Assembly (NCBI GenBank): GCA_029863175.1
Contig: JAOTVX010000009.1
Coordinates: 34,359-98,358 of the forward strand
DNA: 64,000 bases
Direction: 5' to 3'
Origin: Betaproteobacteria bacterium
Lineage (GTDB): Bacteria; Pseudomonadota; Gammaproteobacteria; Burkholderiales; SG8-41
Every line of letters begins with the position of its first letter. Position 1 is the first letter of the stretch. This document shows, one piece after another, positions 27,854 through 35,795 of the stretch. The notes beneath the pieces were generated by a model. It was not told where the DNA came from and did not search any database. It saw nothing but the letters and a program-made list of their open reading frames with translations. Both the position numbers and the translations under genes were made by a program.

Positions 27854-29227
27854 CTACTTGCCCCAGGGCTTGATCGCTTCCTTCAGCTTGTTGTACCCCT
27901 CGATGTAGCGGGGCCGCTTGCCGCCATAGATCTTGTCGAAGGTCTCCAGCTGTGCGTCCAGCCAGCCAGCCAGTTCCTTATTGCCCGGATTTGCCGCCTT
28001 GTAAGCCTCGTTGATCAGGACGAAGTGGATCCTCGGATCGTAGGGCTGCTTCTCGCCGCCGACCGTCTCATCCCCGGCCAGCAGGCGCAGTAGCATCGCG
28101 TCGGCGGAACCCAGCGTCTGCTCGAATATCGGTTCGCCTTCCATGCGGTACATGACGCTTGTCATGTCCTTGCCGTTCGTCATGGTGAAGCGCATTTCCT
28201 TCCAGACCTTTTTCATGTCGGCGCTGGCCTTGACATGGTCGAGAATCCTTTGCCCCCACCCGCGCAGCACGTCGGGCGCGTCGGCCATGAGGTCGGTCAG
28301 ACGATCGCCGTCGAGATCGGTCGAGTACACGACGACGTCGCGCTGCTGATACATGTCGTGCAACAGGATGCCGAAATTGGTGTCGGAGATATGCTCATTG
28401 ATCTCACCGCCCCAGTTCTCCATTCCAGCCTTGAAGTCCTTGGGCAGCAGGGCGACGATTGCATCGACGTTTGCCTTGTGCTCGGCATAGGCGTCGACCG
28501 AGTAGCGCCGCTTGAGCTCGAATTTGGTGCCCTGGACCAACCAGCGCACAATACCCGCGTTGACCGCATCTTCTTGGGCCTGGGTCGGCTTCGTGGCGAC
28601 GCGGCCGATCTGCCCCGTTTCGTGCACCATCTTCAGGAACAGGCGCACGGCGTACGCCATCCGCACCCCCGGGGTGTTCATCTCTGAGTGGATGTTGCCG
28701 GTATCGCGATCGACCCGGAATTTCTTGCCGTCCTGCGAGTAGGGCAGGCCGGGCATGAAGCGCACGTTGGTGATCGTGCCGTAAGGCCGGACATTGCAGT
28801 AGACCCCAGCCGCGGTGCGCAGCGGCGCGTTCGCGGATTTGCCGAAGACCACCACCTTCTTGCCGTTCTCGTTGACCATGAAATCGCCGGCGGTGGACCA
28901 TTTGATCGATGTGTAATCGAGCTTGCCGAACCATTCAAGCGATGCGAGCTTGGTGTCATGCCGGAACTGCGCCATCATGGGCACGCCGAGGAACGGCAAC
29001 CCCAAGATGTCGAGCGCCATCAGCGTGCCGTTGAGCGCAAACATATCCGTGAACGAGTGAGCGACCGGCCTAACGTTGCCGTATTGGTTCCCACCTTCCC
29101 AGATGATCGCGTCGGAAATGCCCCGCAGCTGGATCTTGGATCGCTTGTAGGTGCTGTCCAGCAGTTTGAATAGATCACCGCTTTGTTCTTCCTGGGCAAT
29201 CTTTAATAGGTCGAGTCGTTCAGTCAT
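27854..29227 (-). CDS. Unrecognised 457-aa cytoplasmic protein
   Basis: No family I can name. It begins MTERLDLLKIAQEEQSGDLF, has no signal peptide, is rich in charged residues, and has a recognisable globular composition throughout, with three Trp-containing segments (IIWEGGNQYGN, GKLDYTSIKWSTAGDF, MENWGGEINEH). Codon use matches its neighbours, and it is clearly coding: the other frames are broken by stops. It is divergent from malate synthase across a 555-bp gap, so shared regulation with acetate or glyoxylate use is possible but only inferred. Confidence 0.8.
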   Translation of the reverse strand: MTERLDLLKIAQEEQSGDLFKLLDSTYKRSKIQLRGISDAIIWEGGNQYGNVRPVAHSFTDMFALNGTLMALDILGLPFLGVPMMAQFRHDTKLASLEWFGKLDYTSIKWSTAGDFMVNENGKKVVVFGKSANAPLRTAAGVYCNVRPYGTITNVRFMPGLPYSQDGKKFRVDRDTGNIHSEMNTPGVRMAYAVRLFLKMVHETGQIGRVATKPTQAQEDAVNAGIVRWLVQGTKFELKRRYSVDAYAEHKANVDAIVALLPKDFKAGMENWGGEINEHISDTNFGILLHDMYQQRDVVVYSTDLDGDRLTDLMADAPDVLRGWGQRILDHVKASADMKKVWKEMRFTMTNGKDMTSVMYRMEGEPIFEQTLGSADAMLLRLLAGDETVGGEKQPYDPRIHFVLINEAYKAANPGNKELAGWLDAQLETFDKIYGGKRPRYIEGYNKLKEAIKPWGK

Positions 29228-29782
29228 GAGGCTTCTTCTCCGTTCGAATTGGGTCAGTCACGTGATTGGGGTATTGCAGCGGTCTATCGGGGCGTCCAGA
29301 AGGGATTGGTGCGCAGGATCGTCATTGCGATTGCGTGCTCCTGTCTTCCGGACATGACAGAATTTCTGGTCGGCGCGCTGCGCCGGCACGAGGTTGGACG
29401 GGCCATCCGGAAACGGCCGGATTATATCAAATGCCCCCGCGAAGCCCGCCGTCCCAGCCAGATCGAGGCTCCCGTCGAAAAGAAGGACACGCCCTCCCCA
29501 TCCCGTCCGATCGCAGCAGTCCTGCGGGCATTATGACTTGCACTTCCAAAGGCTAACCCTACAAACGTCAGGGTCATAAGTGTCCGGTTACTAAAAGAAT
29601 TTCGAGACCGGATCGGTACCTTTTTGTGCTAACGCACCAATCGAAAACATTTTTTTCTTGACAACGTGTTAGTTAGCATAGCAGATTGTCTCTAATGCAA
29701 TGCAGCAGGGGCGCTTTTTGCTAATTCCGCATTGTGAAATTGGCTCCTGAAATCAAACAAGCCAAGACGAGGACCAACCAAC
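29228..29782. promoter_or_regulatory. 555-bp divergent regulatory gap (457-aa gene / aceB)
   Basis: No gene found. The last 150 bp before malate synthase become AT-rich, with a consensus -35 box ttgaca at 29658-29663 after a seven-base T run. A tctaat is present 27 nt downstream, too far for a standard -10, so the promoter is only a candidate. The imperfect repeat gtgttagttagcatagc just after the -35 could be an operator. Confidence 0.4.
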
Positions 29783-31414
29783 ATGAGCCACCCCACCGCC
29801 CTGCCTGACGGCATCGATATTCTCGGCCGGATGACACCGGCGTATGGAGACATACTCTCGCCGCAAGCGCTTGCCTTCGTGGCCAAGCTCGCGCGCAAGT
29901 TCGAGGGGCGGCGCCGGGAGCTTCTGGCAGCGCGAGTCAAGCGCCAGGCCGAATTCGATGCCGGCAAGCTGCCCGATTTCCTGCCTGATACCCGTCCAAT
30001 CCGCGAGTCCGAGTGGACCGTGGCACCGGTGCCCCGGGACCTGCAGGACCGGCGCGTGGAGATCACGGGGCCGACCGACCGCAAAATGGTGATCAACGCA
30101 CTTAACTGCGGCGCTAACGTGTTCATGGCTGATTTCGAAGATGCCAACACGCCGACCTGGGACAACATGATCGAAGGTCAGATCAATCTGCGTGCCGCCG
30201 TGAACCGCACGATCGCGTTCACCGGTCCTGACGGCAAGGAATACAGTCTGAATGAGAAGACGGCGACCCTGATGGTGCGCCCCCGGGGCTGGCACCTGAT
30301 CGAGCGCCATGTCCTGGTCGACGGTGAACCGGTGTCCGGCGCGATCTTCGATTTCGGACTGTACTTCTTCCACAACGCGAAGCCCGCCCTTTCGCACGAC
30401 AGCGGACCGTATTTCTACCTGCCCAAGCTGGAAAACTACCGCGAGGCACGGTTGTGGAACGACATTTTTGTTACGGCGCAGCGCGAGCTCGGCATTCCCG
30501 TGGGCACGATCAAGGCGACGGTGCTGATCGAGACCGTCGTCGCCGCTTTCGAGATGGACGAGATCCTGCACGAACTGCGTCAGCACTCGGCCGGCCTCAA
30601 CATCGGGCGCTGGGACTACATCTTCAGCTGCGTCAAGAAATTCCGCTCGAACCAGAATTTCTGCCTGGCGGACCGGGCCCAGATCACGATGACGGCGCCT
30701 TTCATGCGCGCCTACGCCCTGCTTCTCATCAAAACCTGCCACCGGCACAGGGCCTTCGCCATGGGCGGTATGGCGGCGCAGATTCCGATCAAGGGCGATC
30801 CGGTTGCGAATGCAGCGGCACTGGAAAAGGTGCGAGCCGACAAGGTGCGCGAAGTGACCGACGGCTGCGATGGGACGTGGGTCGCGCATCCCGGCCTTGT
30901 GGAAGTGGCGAAAGCGGTATTCGACCATCACATGCCGACACCCAATCAGGTCCACAAGAGACGCGATGACGTGCAGGTCACGGCAAGAGACTTGCTCGAG
31001 TTCCGGCCGGAGAAACCGATCACCGAGGAAGGCCTGCGCAACAATATCAGTGTCGGCATCCAGTACATCGGGGCGTGGCTAGCCGGCAATGGCTGCGTGC
31101 CGGTTTACAACCTGATGGAGGACGCCGCCACGGCCGAAATCTCGCGCTCGCAGATCTGGCAGTGGATCCGCAGCCCCAAGGGCGTGCTGGACGACGGCCG
31201 CAAGGTGACCCAGGAGCTCTTCCGCAAGCTGCTGCCGGAAGAGTTCGCGAAAGTGAAGACGCTATTGGGCGAGGAAGCCTGGACGGCAGGCCGTTATGAC
31301 GAGGCGGCCAAGCTCTTCGACCAGATCACCACCAGCGACGACTACGTCGAATTCCTCACCTTGCCGGGCTACGACTGGCTCACGCGCCATCTGCGCGAAA
31401 GCGTCGCCGCCTGA
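29783..31414 (+). CDS. aceB: Malate synthase A
   Basis: 543 aa; condenses glyoxylate and acetyl-CoA to malate in the glyoxylate shunt. Family segments: [75 protein letters not shown] and [20 protein letters not shown]. Normal length for the A isoform. Isocitrate lyase is not next to it. Confidence 0.97.
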   Translation: MSHPTALPDGIDILGRMTPAYGDILSPQALAFVAKLARKFEGRRRELLAARVKRQAEFDAGKLPDFLPDTRPIRESEWTVAPVPRDLQDRRVEITGPTDRKMVINALNCGANVFMADFEDANTPTWDNMIEGQINLRAAVNRTIAFTGPDGKEYSLNEKTATLMVRPRGWHLIERHVLVDGEPVSGAIFDFGLYFFHNAKPALSHDSGPYFYLPKLENYREARLWNDIFVTAQRELGIPVGTIKATVLIETVVAAFEMDEILHELRQHSAGLNIGRWDYIFSCVKKFRSNQNFCLADRAQITMTAPFMRAYALLLIKTCHRHRAFAMGGMAAQIPIKGDPVANAAALEKVRADKVREVTDGCDGTWVAHPGLVEVAKAVFDHHMPTPNQVHKRRDDVQVTARDLLEFRPEKPITEEGLRNNISVGIQYIGAWLAGNGCVPVYNLMEDAATAEISRSQIWQWIRSPKGVLDDGRKVTQELFRKLLPEEFAKVKTLLGEEAWTAGRYDEAAKLFDQITTSDDYVEFLTLPGYDWLTRHLRESVAA

Positions 31415-31600
31415 GTCGCGACGCGATAGCGAACCACCTTGCCGCCGCGGCACGGCCCCACCGCCGGACCGGTGCGCGGGGCGCGTTCTAAACCGCCACT
31501 GCCGCCAAGCGGCGACGGGGCGCGGCTCGTAACGGGATCCCCACAACGCGCGTGAACATGGCGACTGGCCGCGCTACAATCCGAGTGCTAGCGCGCGTCT

Positions 31601-31776
31601 ATGCCCTGGAAACCCAACGTTACCGTTGCTGCGATCGTCGAGCGCGACGGCCGCTTTCTCCTGGTCGAGGAAGATACCGTTCGCCGCTGGTCATGCGCTG
31701 TATCGACGACTATCTCGCCGGCCGGCGCTACCCGCTTGCCGTTCTACCCCCGTATTCCCCCTGGACACAGCCATGA
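31601..31776 (+). pseudogene. Collapsed NUDIX hydrolase (nudJ-like) remnant
   Basis: The first 26 codons from ATG 31601 ([20 protein letters not shown]...) match the start of NudJ-type NUDIX hydrolases. After about 31680 a different frame gives the family's C-terminal end ([19 protein letters not shown]), ending in a TGA that overlaps the mnmA ATG. The whole middle, including the NUDIX box, is missing. nudJ is normally about 150 codons and sits directly upstream of mnmA in betaproteobacteria, so this looks like an internal deletion of roughly 280 bp that also shifted the frame. Confidence 0.75.
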
Positions 31777-32927
31777 CCGGAAAACACGTCATCGTTGGCA
31801 TGTCGGGCGGCGTTGATTCGTCCGTTGCCGCCCTGCTGCTCAAGCAGCAGGGCTATCAGGTGTCGGGCCTGTTCATGAAGAACTGGGAGGACGATGATAC
31901 CGACGAGTATTGCCCGGCGCGCGAGGACCTGGTTGACGCCGTGGCAGTGGCCGAGCGGCTCGGCATCGAGATCGATGTCGTCAATTTCTCCGCCGAATAC
32001 AAGGAGCGCGTGTTTGCCGATTTCCTGCGCGAGTACCGCGTCGGCCGCACGCCGAATCCGGACGTGCTTTGCAATGCAGAGATCAAGTTCAGGGCATTTC
32101 TGGACCACGCGGTCGGCCTCGGCGCGGACTACATCGCGACTGGCCACTACGCACAGGTGCGGGACGCCGACGGTCTCTTCCAGCTGCTCAAGGCCGAGGA
32201 CGGCACCAAGGATCAGAGTTATTTTCTCTACCGCCTCACCCAGGCGCAGCTTGCCCGGACATTGTTCCCTTTGGGCGCGCTCCATAAGCGCGATGTGCGC
32301 GAGCTCGCGCGGCGAGAGGGACTGCCGGTGCACGACAAAAAGGACTCGACTGGCATCTGCTTCATCGGCGAGCGCCCGTTCCGAGAATTTCTTGGTCGCT
32401 ATCTCGAGCCGAATCCGGGAGAGATCCGCACGCTCGAGGGACGCGCCGTCGGCCAGCACCAGGGTCTGATGTTCTACACGATGGGCCAGCGCCAGGGCTT
32501 GGGCATCGGCGGCCATCGTGACGGCGATGGCGAGCCGTGGTACGTCGCGGCCAAGGATCTTGAATACAACCGGCTGATCGTCGTGCAGGGTCGGGAGCAT
32601 CCCGCGCTCTACCACAGCCGCCTCACGGCGACCGATCTCAGCTGGATCAGCGGGGCCGCACCGCACTGCCAGTGGGTCTACGGCGCGAAGACCCGCTATC
32701 GCCAGAAAGACGCACCTTGCTCGATCGACAGCGTGAGCGCGGAGCAGTGCACAATCGATTTCGCCGAACCGCAGTGGGCGATCACCCCCGGCCAGTCGGT
32801 GGTCGTCTACGAGAGCCAGGTGTGCCTGGGCGGCGGCATCATCAAGTCAGCCGAGCGGCCTCGGGCCGATGACAACACCGAGCGGGAATGTCCGCCGGGA
32901 ACGGAACCGCCCCAGGATGAACGATGA
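31773..32927 (+). CDS. mnmA: tRNA-specific 2-thiouridylase MnmA
   Basis: 384 aa; thiolates U34 of Lys, Glu and Gln tRNAs. PP-loop [16 protein letters not shown] at the start, catalytic Cys in [14 protein letters not shown] and second Cys in [28 protein letters not shown] is a standard family segment. The ATG overlaps the remnant nudJ stop (ATGA), keeping the ancestral coupling. The C-terminal 20 residues are polar and not conserved. Confidence 0.96.
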   Translation: MTGKHVIVGMSGGVDSSVAALLLKQQGYQVSGLFMKNWEDDDTDEYCPAREDLVDAVAVAERLGIEIDVVNFSAEYKERVFADFLREYRVGRTPNPDVLCNAEIKFRAFLDHAVGLGADYIATGHYAQVRDADGLFQLLKAEDGTKDQSYFLYRLTQAQLARTLFPLGALHKRDVRELARREGLPVHDKKDSTGICFIGERPFREFLGRYLEPNPGEIRTLEGRAVGQHQGLMFYTMGQRQGLGIGGHRDGDGEPWYVAAKDLEYNRLIVVQGREHPALYHSRLTATDLSWISGAAPHCQWVYGAKTRYRQKDAPCSIDSVSAEQCTIDFAEPQWAITPGQSVVVYESQVCLGGGIIKSAERPRADDNTERECPPGTEPPQDER

Positions 32928-33065
32928 AGGCAGAAGGATGAAGGAAAAACCTGTTAGGTAGAGTCACTCCCCTTCGCCTTCCGCCTTGGGTTTGCCTTGA
33001 CGCGCCACTGACGCGAAGGTTACTCTTCGATCCCTCATTCCCCACTTTTTTACGAACGACGTCAG

Positions 33066-33835
33066 ATGGAATCCGCCGAACGCTTCACGCTCTTTACCCA
33101 GCCCGGGTGAAGCAGCTGCCTGCGAGCGAAAGAGTTTCTTTCGAAAAAGGGCATCGACTTCGTCGCGGTCGACGTGCTGAACGACCCCGGCGGGCGCGAG
33201 CGGCTGCTCGCGTACGGAGTGCGCAACCTTCCCGTGGTCGCCAAGGCGAGCAGTTCGTATTCGGCCAGAACCTCGAAGATGTGGCTGAATTCGTCGGCCT
33301 CGTAGGCACCGGGCATACGCCGCTGCCGCCAGAGAAGCTGATCGAGAAATGGATCACCGTGCTGCGCGCCGCGCAGCGCTACCTGCGGCAGCTCCCAAAG
33401 GCGCATATAAGCGATCGCGTCATCGAGAATCGAGACCGCTCGATCCGGCTCCTCGGCCACCACGTCTTCCGCATCGCCGAGGCCTACCTCGAGACGGTGG
33501 TCGACGGCGTCGAATACAGCAACAGCCTTGCCACGACCCCGCCGAAGGAAGGCACCTTCCTCGATGGCCCGGAGTTTGTGGCCTATGGCGACGCGGTGAT
33601 CGGGCGTCTTCAGCAGTGGTGGGGCGGGCTCGCCGATCGCACCTGCCAGCAGAAACTCAAAACGTATTACGGCCCGCAGACGATACATCAGCTGTTCGAA
33701 CGCTGTACCTGGCACTCGGCACAGCACTCGCGGCAGCTGATCCACCTGCTCGAGCGCTACGGTATCGAGCCCGACCGTCGGCTCACGCCGGAGGATCTCG
33801 CAGGGCTGCCGCTACCCGAGCGGTTGTTTGAGTAG
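33066..33835 (+). CDS. Glutaredoxin-DinB fusion, probable selenoprotein (UxxC), with one frame discontinuity
   Basis: From ATG 33066 the frame reads MESAERFTLFTQPG, then TGA (33108-33110), then SSCLRAKEFLSKKGIDF. The TGA stands exactly at the first Cys of the glutaredoxin CxxC, giving UxxC at residue 15. A SECIS-like hairpin follows at 33127-33143. The frame continues to VRNLPVVAK at 33245 and then needs a -1 shift (one missing G, aaggcg for aagggcg) to reach GEQFVFGQNLEDVAEFVGL and a DinB domain (HHVFRIAEAYLETVVDG, CTWHSAQHSRQLIHLLERYG) ending at 33835. Glutaredoxin-DinB fusions of this layout, with CSSC, are known from memory in betaproteobacteria. selA, selB and selC are within 8 kb. The alternative is a pseudogene with two lesions. 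Confidence 0.8.
33127..33143 (+). promoter_or_regulatory. Candidate bacterial SECIS of the glutaredoxin gene
   Basis: Perfect 7-bp stem cgaaaga / tctttcg with loop gtt, the loop G 24 nt after the TGA. Position, size and the GU in the loop fit what SelB recognises in bacterial mRNAs. Confidence 0.75.
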
Positions 33836-33862
33836 CCGAATTATCGCGGGAGGCCGAGCTTC

Positions 33863-34309
33863 ATGGCACAAAGCGAGATCCGGGGCTACACAGTACAGGC
33901 GCGTTCGACCGACACGTTCGGGCGTGTGCTCTGCAATACCCGGGACCAACATTTCGTCGTCGATGGCCCCGTCCAGAACGGGTGTCCGGGCGAGGCCGTT
34001 ACGCCCGCTGAGCTCTTCCTAACCGGCATCGCTGCGTGCGGAGTCGAGCTTCTTCAGGTGGTTGCGCGGGACGAACGGCTTCCGCTGCAGGCAGTCAACG
34101 TCGAGATTGAGGGCGCGCTAGATCGGAGCAATCCGGTGCGGCGTGACGTGACTGTATTCAATTCCGTGCAGCTGCGTTTTAATCTCAAGGGTGTGACGCA
34201 GGCACAGGCAAGCGTGCTCATCGATCGCTTCAAGGGGCGGTGACCGCTGTATGGCAGCGTCGCAGTTGCGACGCCGGATGTCCGAGTCGAGGTAAGCACG
34301 GGCGCTTGA
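33863..34309 (+). CDS. OsmC-like selenoprotein
   Basis: OsmC-family thiol peroxidase-like protein. The N-terminal part has VDGPVQNGCPGEAVTPAELF and LTGIAACGVELLQVVA, with one catalytic Cys in AACGVE. Translation would stop at TGA 34241-34243 (residue 127), but the same frame continues PLYGSVAVATPDVRVEVSTGA to a TGA at 34307-34309. In OsmC proteins this position is the C-terminal conserved Cys (CPLYGxVA), so TGA stands for selenocysteine: 148 aa with Sec. A SECIS-like hairpin follows at 34257. OsmC-like proteins are a known bacterial selenoprotein family. Its gene is 27 bp after the glutaredoxin-DinB gene, with a gggagg ribosome binding site, so the two likely form an operon. Confidence 0.88.
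34257..34274 (+). promoter_or_regulatory. Candidate bacterial SECIS of the OsmC-like gene
   Basis: Perfect 7-bp stem gcgtcgc / gcgacgc with loop agtt; the loop G is 22 nt after the TGA. It lies inside the recoded reading frame, as bacterial SECIS elements do. Confidence 0.8.
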
Positions 34310-34317
34310 GTAGATCA

Positions 34318-34550
34318 AAGACAGAATCGAACCGCCAAGACGCCAAGAACGCCAAGAAGAACGAAAATAGAAGCATTAAGCTGACACTCGCCGAGCCTAC
34401 GTCACGCGGCCAACCGTAGACGTCATCGCCATTCTTGAATTCCTTGGCGATTCAATTTCTATGTGTGGTTGTCTTGGCGGTCTTGGCGTCTTGGCGGTTC
34501 AATTAATCCTGGCTTCTCTTGGCGGCGTTGGCGCCTTAGCGGTTAATTTA
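34318..34550. repeat. Palindromic word array, CGCCAAG family, copy 2
   Basis: Left side: aaccgccaagacgccaagaa and cgccaagaag (34330-34360). After an 80-nt centre the complement is repeated at least five times (cttggcggtcttggcgtctt and ggcggttcaatt). It fills the gap between the convergent OsmC gene and the Bug-protein gene and matches 994-1165. Confidence 0.78.
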
Positions 34551-34551
34551 G

Positions 34552-35541
34552 CTACTGGACAGTGATGCCCGCCGCCTTGATGATCTTCGAGTACTTGGCG
34601 AGATCGTTCTTGATCACCCGCGCGAATTCTTCCGGCGTATTGCCGACGAGTTCGTTTCCCGCGCGCGGGCCGATGCGCTCGATCACGTCGGGCGACTTGA
34701 GCGCTCGCACCACGGCCCGGTGGAGCTTCTCGACGATCGCCCGCGGCGTGCCGGCCGGCGCGACCACCGCCTGCCACTGCGTGATGTCGTAACCTTTCAG
34801 GCCGAGCTGGTCGAGGGTGGGAATTTCCGGCAGGGCTTGCGAACGCTTCATCGCCGTTACCGCGAACGCCCGCAGCTGCCCTGCCCTGACGAGCGGGACC
34901 GCCGTCACTACCGTTTCGAACATGTAATTCGTCTGTCCGCGGAGCAAGGATCTCAGTGCCGCGGCGCTGCCCGTGTAGGGCACGTGTATTGCCTTGGTCC
35001 CGCTCATGAGATTGAACAGCTCGCCCGCGAGGTGTTTGCCGCCGCCGATTCCGGTCGAGCCATAGGTAAGCGCGCCCTGCTTTAATTTGAGCATGGCGAT
35101 CAGTTCATCGAGCGACTTGAACGGTGCGGTGTTCAGAACCACCAGGACATACCAGTACACCGTGCCCTGGCTGACCGGCTGGAAATCCCTCACCGGATCG
35201 TACGGCACCTTCCGGTAGAGATTGGGATTGACCGTCAACGGCCCGCTGCTACCCATCAGGATCGTGTAGCCGTCGGGTGTCGCCTTTGCCACCAGGGCCG
35301 TGCCGATGCCACCATTTGCTCCGGCGCGATTGTCGACGACGACGCTTTGCCCCAAATACTCGGTCAGTTTCGGGGCGATGGTGCGGGTGAAGAGGTCGCC
35401 AGCGCCACCGGGGTTGTAGGGGCAGATGAAACGAATCGGTTTGGCCGGGTAGCTCTGCGCCGGACCGGGTTTCTGCGCGTGGGCGCCGGCACAGACCAGA
35501 ACAACGGCGAGCCCGACTGCCCATGTCGTTACGGCCCTCAT
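34552..35541 (-). CDS. Bug-family tripartite tricarboxylate transporter substrate-binding protein
   Basis: 329-aa periplasmic binding protein. Signal peptide MRAVTTWAVGLAVVLVCAGA; then the Bug signature YPAKPIRFICPYNPGGAGDL, VVDNRAGANGGIGT, GYTILMGSSGPLTVNP and GTPRAIVEKLHRAV. Start ATG 35541 follows ccagggaggaaaag; the frame is open to 35682 but without a signal-like start. No TctA/TctB membrane genes are adjacent, which is common for orphan Bug proteins in Burkholderiales. Ligand unknown. Confidence 0.93.
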   Translation of the reverse strand: MRAVTTWAVGLAVVLVCAGAHAQKPGPAQSYPAKPIRFICPYNPGGAGDLFTRTIAPKLTEYLGQSVVVDNRAGANGGIGTALVAKATPDGYTILMGSSGPLTVNPNLYRKVPYDPVRDFQPVSQGTVYWYVLVVLNTAPFKSLDELIAMLKLKQGALTYGSTGIGGGKHLAGELFNLMSGTKAIHVPYTGSAAALRSLLRGQTNYMFETVVTAVPLVRAGQLRAFAVTAMKRSQALPEIPTLDQLGLKGYDITQWQAVVAPAGTPRAIVEKLHRAVVRALKSPDVIERIGPRAGNELVGNTPEEFARVIKNDLAKYSKIIKAAGITVQ

Positions 35542-35749
35542 CCTTCTTTTCCTCCCTGGATATCTGCGTCCGCGAGGCACAAGCGGGCATGCGCGAGGTG
35601 GGTGCGAGAATAGCACAAGGCCTGGAGTTGGGCTAAACTGCAAGGCCTTCCAAGGCCTTCGTCGGGTTTCGCGCTTCTGCACACCGCATCAGTCGAATCC
35701 ATGTCATTACAGTCCTTTTTCGCCGTCTCATTGCAGGCGGTTTTGCCTC

Positions 35750-35783
35750 AGGATTTTGTCGGACCCATGTCCGACAAAATCCT
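35750..35783. repeat. Hairpin element, GTCCGAC family, site C
   Basis: Perfect 15-bp stem aggattttgtcggac / gtccgacaaaatcct with loop ccat, 13 bp before the selA ATG. Upstream flank gcaggcggttttgcct matches site B. Because it lies between the Bug gene and selA it may also influence selA translation. Confidence 0.8.
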
Positions 35784-35795
35784 AGGCTGTCCGCC

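Noticed and set aside
33107..33835. Ordinary gene starting at GTG 33107
   Set aside because: The first 46 residues of that reading are out-of-frame glutaredoxin; only the DinB part is real in that frame.
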